A DNA stretch of 64,000 nt, taken from positions 4,010,198 through 4,074,197 of the forward strand of contig JABACO010000023.1 of NCBI GenBank assembly GCA_013339895.1, in the 5' to 3' direction. The position numbers and the translations under genes were made by a program. Of the stretch, positions 55,538 to 64,000 are shown piece by piece. This DNA is from Ephydatia muelleri (lineage: Eukaryota; Porifera; Demospongiae; Spongillida; Spongillidae). Below the pieces are notes generated by a model. It did not search any database. It was not told where the DNA came from and saw only the letters and a list, made by a program, of their open reading frames with translations. Position 1 is the first letter of the stretch. Every line of letters begins with the position of its first letter.

Positions 55538-56827
55538 ATGTCCAGCAATTGCGGACTTGAATAATTGAATACCCGCGTTACGCGTTTAAAATTAATTGAA
55601 CGGGAAGTCTATGAAGAAATGTCTTCCAACGCTCACCGTTCTTAAACGTAACATAAATGTTAAGTCTACCAAACGGATTATGATACAGGTGAAGATATCC
55701 CATCGTTTTTGTGTTCTGGTCTTCGTTAAAATATGCTCACTGCTATTTCCCTACACCGTTTTGTGTTCTCTACATACCTTAGTACGTGGAACATGAAATT
55801 GTTATGTTTCTTCAATTTTTTTCCAATCACGCAGACCGAAAGTTCAAGTCTACCGAGTGGTTTATAAAACCTGAACCACCTAGACATTTTTAGGCACAAT
55901 TAGTATAATTTTGCCCCCTACGCAAAAGTTTCCTCAGGCAATTTTGTGCACCCCACTGTAAAATGTGGACAAATGTATGATGTCATTCATGCTACGTCAC
56001 TGTTGCATGGCGGTTTCTGCCTGGAATGGCACCAAGCACCATCAGGAGTAAACGTAGGGCGTACGAGGCGCGCATGCGAACATGACACACTCTGGACTGT
56101 AGTTGTACTAGCTGTGATCAGACCAACATGCATGAATCGATAGCTAGCTTCAGTAAAGCGACATCGCGTTGCAACTTGTGTACAACCGTACAAATGACGC
56201 AGTTCTAGGCTATAGCGCTGTATCTTGGATTGATAATATACTGTCCACTCCTCGAGCCACTAGCTAGGCCAACTAAAGTTTTGGGTCGAGCTATAGTCAG
56301 GACGTGACGTGCGCAAAAATTAATATTTATTTATAGCTGATCCGCATCGACATAGCTAGCTGGGTGGAACGGTGTCTCGTCGGTGTGACGTCGACATAAC
56401 CAAGATGCGTGGTGTTTTATACGCCATATTTTTGCTGTATGAACCATTCCTTTGTAAACGATTCGGTAAGATGATTAGCAGTCGAGCTAGCCAGTGGGTG
56501 TGGCCTTATAAACCGTTTCGCGCGCGTGAAGAGGTCGCTTTACAATTTCCCGTACTGTAGTACATCTGAAGAACTATTACAGTGTATATATACCACTCAG
56601 GACAAAGCTAAATATTTGCTCTGCTCTTCTTCCTAACTGCAGAATACTAGTAACTTGAGGACAGCAGGCCTTGTTATATCTAACCTAAATGCGTTACTAC
56701 AAACCTTTGGCTCAAGCTAGCTGATAAGGACTTACAGAGTCAATGGTAAAGCTTTACTGCATTTCAAGGTATGTTTGCTTGCACAAGCTTAATAGTAGTA
56801 CTTGATACAATTAGGTTAATTTAGATG
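55538..56827. other. Left part of insertion, no gene recognised
   Basis: AT-rich with scattered short ORFs and no domain. Left-end foldback gtccagcaattgcggac at 55540-55556. Confidence 0.4.
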
Positions 56828-57655
56828 CAGACAGTTGTTGATGGAGGGTACATTTGGTGATCAAAGGGTACAGTGGTGATGAAGGGTGGGCGGAGGGTAC
56901 AGTGGTGATGGAGGGTGTGTGGAGAGTACAGGGTGGGTAGAGGGAGTGGTGATGGAAGGCGGGTGGAGATTATAGTGTGATGGAGGGTGGATGGAGGGTA
57001 GAGGGTGGGTGGAGAGTGCAGGGTGGGTAGAGGGAATTGGTGATGGTGGGTGGGTGGAGAACAGTGTTGATGGAGGGTGGGTGGAGGGTACAGTGGTGAT
57101 GGAGGGTGGGTGGAGGGTACAGTGGTGATGGAGGCTGGTTGGAGGAGAGTACAGGGTGGGTGAAGGGTGGGTGGAGAGTAGAGAGTGGGTGGAGAGTACA
57201 GGGTGGGTGGAGAGTACAGTGGTGATGGAGGGTGGGTGGAGGGTACAGCGGTGATGGAGGGTGGGTGGAGGGTACAGTGGTGACAGAGTGTGTGTGAAGG
57301 GTGCAGTGGTGATGGAGGGTGGGTGGAGGGTACAGTGGTGACGGAGTGTGTGTGAAGGGTGCAGTGGTGATGGAGGGTGGGTGGAGGGTACAGTGGTGAC
57401 GGAGTGTGGGTGAAGGGTGCAGTGGTGATGGAGGGTGGGTGGAGGGTACAGTGGTGACAGAGTGTGTGTGAAGGGTGCAGTGGTGATGGAAGGTGGGTGG
57501 AGGGTACAGTGGTGACGGAGTGTGGGTGAAGGGTGCAGTGGTGATGGAGGGTGGGTGGAGGGTACAGTGGTGACGGAGTGTGTGTGAAGGGTGCAGTGGT
57601 GATGGAAGGTGGGTGGAGGGTACAGTGGTGACGGAGTGTGGGTGAAGGGTGCTTA
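56828..57655. repeat. G-rich minisatellite (~29/58-bp unit)
   Basis: Alternating 29-bp modules: ggtgatggagggtgggtgga plus gggtacagt, and ggtgacggagtgtgtgtgaa plus gggtgcagt. They become more regular toward the right. Long Pro/His/Ser frames on the minus strand are repeat translation. Confidence 0.9.
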
Positions 57656-58899
57656 TTAGCAATGTACACATTGTGCTGTTAGATCAGTGCTGACTATATA
57701 TCACAAGGCATTGCTTCCTGTGGCCTGGTTTGATCTGAAAGGATAATAACGTCTTCAGATCCTGCTGAAAATTCACACTAATTAACAGTGTATGTGTATG
57801 TGTCCATGTGTATGTGTGTGCATGTGTGTGCATGTATTCAGTTGTATGTGTATATGTTTATGTGTATATTTGTATATGCATTAGCATGTTGCATGCCATT
57901 CTGGATCTATACGTTACAAAAATTACTCCTGCCCATCCTCTGTATCCTCCTTTGCTTCCTTCCTCCCCCCTCCCCCCATTCACACACTCCTCTCCTTCCA
58001 GAATTCCTTGTGAACTGCCGCATAACTGGTACATACCATTCTTCTTTCTTTCTCCCTCATCATGTCACATGCTAGGCCATTCGGTCCAGCTGGCGGACAA
58101 AGCTAAGTAAAACCTCTAAGAGGAGCTCTGAGTAGACCTTTTTAGTTGGCCTCTATGCTCACGCCTAGACTCAAGACTTTGTGATTGAAAGGACATTTCT
58201 TTCCAAGCACCAAGTTTATGTGTGAACACAATTGGACACAGTTGTTGTATTGTATGGAATTGTGTTGTATTCAATTATAAGCCAGTACAAATGTTTTTAA
58301 AATAATAATAATAATTATTATTATTATTATTATTTTTATAATTTTTATTTTTATTGAAATAATGCAATGTACATCACACTGACACACAATTACATACACA
58401 TAACAATTCATGAGGGCACAATTCAATAATTTATTTGGTACAATGATCACCAAAAAGGCAAGTAATTGCATTAAAGAATGCACTTATAAACTGTCTAAAT
58501 TATTTATAAGGGAATAGTCTACAAAAGGGAGTAAGGTCAACATGACTCAGATGAGCTTGAAATGCGCAGACGGAGGATGCTGACACCACTGAGTTGGGCA
58601 AAGAGTTCCAAATTGGTATGACACGTTCTGAAAAAAGTTTAGACGAAAATTATGGTGTGGTAATGATCTGGACTTAAGCTTAAAGTGGTTTCCTCTGGTG
58701 AAATGAACATTTGAGTTGAAAATAAAGAAGTTGGATACATCAACATCAACAAATAAATAACAATATTAAGGGATGTGATGCAAAGATAGTGAAAGGTGTG
58801 ATGTGTTTTTTTTAGCACAGTGCAATATGCCCCTCCACTAAAAATAACATTCTCCACTACAATATTTGAGTGTTTTTAGTTGGAATGTGCCCCTCCCCT
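57656..58899. other. Insertion interior, no gene recognised
   Basis: GT-rich sequence near 57785-57880, an ATT/ATA repeat at 58300-58350, then AT-rich DNA. Confidence 0.4.
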
Positions 58900-59225
58900 T
58901 TTATCATCAGCCAACCTTATATCACTCCTCAGCACTTTCACCATCCTTACCATCACACCTTCCTAACACATTCTCCCAATAATCACACCTCCCTAACATC
59001 AACACTCACACCTCCCTAACATCCTCCCAACACTCACACATCCCAAACATCCTCCCAAAACTCACACCTTCCTAACATCCTCCCAACATTCACACCTCCC
59101 TAACATCCTCCCAACACTCACACCTCCCTTACATCCTCCCAGCCATCATACCTCCCTAAAATCACACCTCCCTATCCCCAGCCACTTGGTACCTACCATC
59201 CTCCCTATACCATCACACCCTCCCT
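58900..59225. repeat. C-rich minisatellite (~28-bp unit)
   Basis: Imperfect copies of cacacctccctaacatcctcccaaca, opposite in strand bias to the G-rich array at 56.8 kb. It ends about 120 bp before the TATA box of the transposase-like gene. Confidence 0.85.
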
Positions 59226-59343
59226 ATAATTGTGATCAGTGTGCTGATTAAACCATGCATATCATCATTTTATTCATGATGATGGAGTGGTGAGGTGGTG
59301 GTGCCAGTGATGATTTCATGAATATTAGTCGCTGGATGAAATT

Positions 59344-59350
59344 TATAAAA
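59344..59350 (+). promoter_or_regulatory. TATA box of transposase-like gene
   Basis: TATAAAA lies 56 bp before the ATG at 59406. A start near 59375 (tcagtgcagt) would give a leader of about 30 nt. Confidence 0.55.
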
Positions 59351-59405
59351 ACGGCAACGTTCATAGCATCAGTGCAGTTTCCTACTGTTTTTCAATAAAT
59401 TAGAA

Positions 59406-62195
<2,790 letters not shown>

Positions 62196-62744
62196 CTTTG
62201 CAGCCATTGATGTATGACAGGAAAATAAGTTTAAAAAGTACAATCAATGCACAAGTGAAGTGATGGGGGGTAAACAAAATGAGGTTGTCAATAGGACTGA
62301 ATGGTTGCTTTCCCAGGAATTAACAGTAGTACAATACCTGGAACCAGACAAAGGGATAATCTTGTTTGGGGATAAGTTGTATATAGAGGGGAGAGTTGCA
62401 GACAGGAGGCAGGCTTAACCTAATAACCTTAGACAAAGCTCCCTTTCAACATACTGTATGTTTCCCCATGCCCAATCTAAGCCTGGGAGGTATGCATTTA
62501 CTTCCTAAATAAAAACACTCAACGTCCAGGGTCAGGCAGCTGCAGCACAGTATACATGTTTACAGAAAGGTGAAATAACTGCTCTACATGAGTAATTTCA
62601 GAGGTTGGTATACTTATTGCAATGTCTTTAAGTATAGCTGTCTTTTTTAGTACAATGTACACATCAACACAGTGTTTTGGACTACTGATATCATATTTAT
62701 AAGAAATGACATTATGATTCAGGCAATGATAAGAGTATAATACA
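62196..62744. other. 3' flank of transposase-like gene, no other gene
   Basis: Probable 3' UTR and spacer between convergent genes. No strong motif. Confidence 0.4.
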
Positions 62745-62978
62745 TCACACAATATACTTCACAAGACGCATGTACACTTTTTCCTCAAAGTATCTCTTCT
62801 TTAACTTTAAAGTACCATCTTCCTCTCTATTGAAAAGTTTCTTGGACCATCTTATTGCACTTTTCATTTCCACTGGAAAATGGATGCGACAACCGTCCCC
62901 AAGATGATCAAAAACTGTGTCCCAACCAGGTGTAAAAAAGATAGGATTGAAGTCTTCCAAATTAAAGGATTTGTACCT
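62745..62978 (-). CDS. Orphan conserved ORF, LEDF family copy 2
   Basis: The minus-strand frame reads RVKKRYKSFNLEDFNPIFF, then WDTVFDHLGDGCRIHFPVEM, KSAIRWSKKLF and a basic end (KLKKRYFEEKVYMRLVKYIV), stopping at 62745. A ctagcag acceptor lies directly upstream at 62985-62979. It aligns with the frameshifted copy at 4446-4660. Here the C-terminal part is intact. Function unknown; upstream exon not found between here and the insertion edge at 63165. It could be the last exon of an element-encoded accessory gene. Confidence 0.45.
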   Translation of the reverse strand, partial: RYKSFNLEDFNPIFFTPGWDTVFDHLGDGCRIHFPVEMKSAIRWSKKLFNREEDGTLKLKKRYFEEKVYMRLVKYIV

Positions 62979-63165
62979 CTTTTTGACTCTCTGCTAGTAA
63001 CACCTTTGCGTCCAAAAAGAAAATGGAACACATCAATTCTAAATTCAAAAGATATAAATCTTTTCCGTCTTGTTCCTGTGGACAGTGAAAGCTGGACGTC
63101 CCTCATCATTCTGCTGACACAGCTTAGTACCAAGCGGGATGAAGGTTTTGGGACGTGAAATGTCC

Positions 63166-63179
63166 TAGCAGCATAAGTC
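63166..63179 (+). repeat. Right target-site duplication
   Basis: TAGCAGCATAAGTC, identical to 55524-55537 and followed by the rest of receptor exon 1. Confidence 0.85.
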
Positions 63180-64000
63180 TCTCCATAGACCTGTACAGAC
63201 GTAAGTTCAGTCTTTTTTGCTGTCGTGCAACCTAAGCAATTACCTTTCCGCATTTTTTCCTCCCTTTCTCAGCTCTGTTCATCTACGTAGTTCAACAAGG
63301 CACTTTAACCACCAGCGGGTCGCCCGGAGCCATCATCACTCTTAAAGGGTGCTTCCCATTCGATTGTGGTGATGCCAGCACAAACTACACAATTTTTGTG
63401 GCAGGAACGTCCACTGCCATTTCTCCTGTTATAGCGCCAACCAAGGGCACCTACGTTGGACGGCTACCCAACTACGAATCCAGCGCAACGACACCGGTGA
63501 ATTTACAGTTCGTCACTCAGTTCAACACTTTTGTCGAGCCCACGTTTGTTTTTACTCTATGGCCTCGAGGTAACATCACCGCTGTAAGTCCGAGACAGGG
63601 TCAGAAAGGGACTCTGGTCACCATCAACGGCACCAACCTTCTTGGGATAGCGGGTCTCGCAGGGCTCCTTAACACCCTCTCTAGTGTCACCTTTGGCGGC
63701 ATACCCATATACTCCACGATTTCGTCTTCCGACACTTCGATCGTCGTGCGAGTTAACAGCGGAACTCCTGGAGGGCCGTACGACATCCTTATCAACACGA
63801 CCCAGACCGGCCAGGCCCCTAACAGCGGACCGTACGCCTATTCGCTGGCTGGGTGGACCCAGTTGCAGGACGGAGTCGTAACAAGCGTCATCCCGCCTTC
63901 GGCAGGGCCGGGGGTCGACGTGACGCTCTGCGGTCAGCGGCTGCTCGGCTACGGAACGTACATCAGCTCCGTCACGTTCGCCGGGTTTCAAAGCCCCTTC

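Noticed and set aside
56821..57669. A 282-aa Pro/His/Ser/Thr-rich frame on the minus strand
   Set aside because: It is the minisatellite read through in frame; all phases are similarly open, and there is no start or splice context.

Overview
This is animal genomic DNA, best explained as an early-branching metazoan and most likely a demosponge. The evidence is spliceosomal genes with many short GT-AG introns, conserved animal genes (taxilin, the NAGPA uncovering enzyme, a MAP7-like coiled-coil protein, the DCP1 C-terminus), a giant IPT/TIG plus furin-like membrane receptor, very tight alternating gene orientation, and abundant (CA)n tracts, minisatellites and transposon debris. The taxon is inferred; no marker gene was identified. 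Exon models were built by reading splice sites and checking that exon phases join.

Region by region. 1-34,700 is gene-poor and rich in mobile elements. It holds the last two exons of a DCP1-like gene (70-273), a divergent BEN-like exon (657-908), a minus-strand gene with an NLS, a P-loop and a candidate PD-(D/E)xK nuclease resembling Crinkler/CR effectors (1367-4166, one frameshift), a small orphan ORF (4446-4660), BEN-domain exons (7055-7418), fragments of a Ulp1-like protease and a Penelope-like reverse transcriptase, an FN3-like exon, and two exons encoding a membrane anchor. Next come a long inverted repeat around a decayed integrase (17405-19913), a short gag-protease LTR element (19913-21550), a HYDIN-like fragment, tRNA-type SINEs and a dead LINE (25.7-27.8 kb).

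30.8-55.0 kb is a compact gene cluster: MAP7-like (-), giant IPT receptor copy A (+, 3,366 aa), an N-myristoylated PPxY protein (-), NAGPA (+) and taxilin (-). Neighbours are head-to-head across 106 and 144 bp, or tail-to-tail.

55.2-64.0 kb begins a second copy of the IPT receptor gene, about 98% identical to copy A where they can be aligned. Its exon 1 is split by a 7,628-bp insertion flanked by a 14-bp direct repeat of receptor sequence. The insertion carries an intact 10-exon gene for a 731-aa, transposase-like protein. A small reverse-strand ORF near its right end has a paralogue at 4.45 kb, next to the CR-like gene.

Functionally, the receptor looks like a heavily glycosylated adhesion or recognition protein. 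Its tail has three YTDM (YxxM-type) tyrosine motifs, RKS repeats and proline-rich motifs but no kinase domain. Duplication, protein-changing divergence and insertional disruption suggest a recently changing locus.
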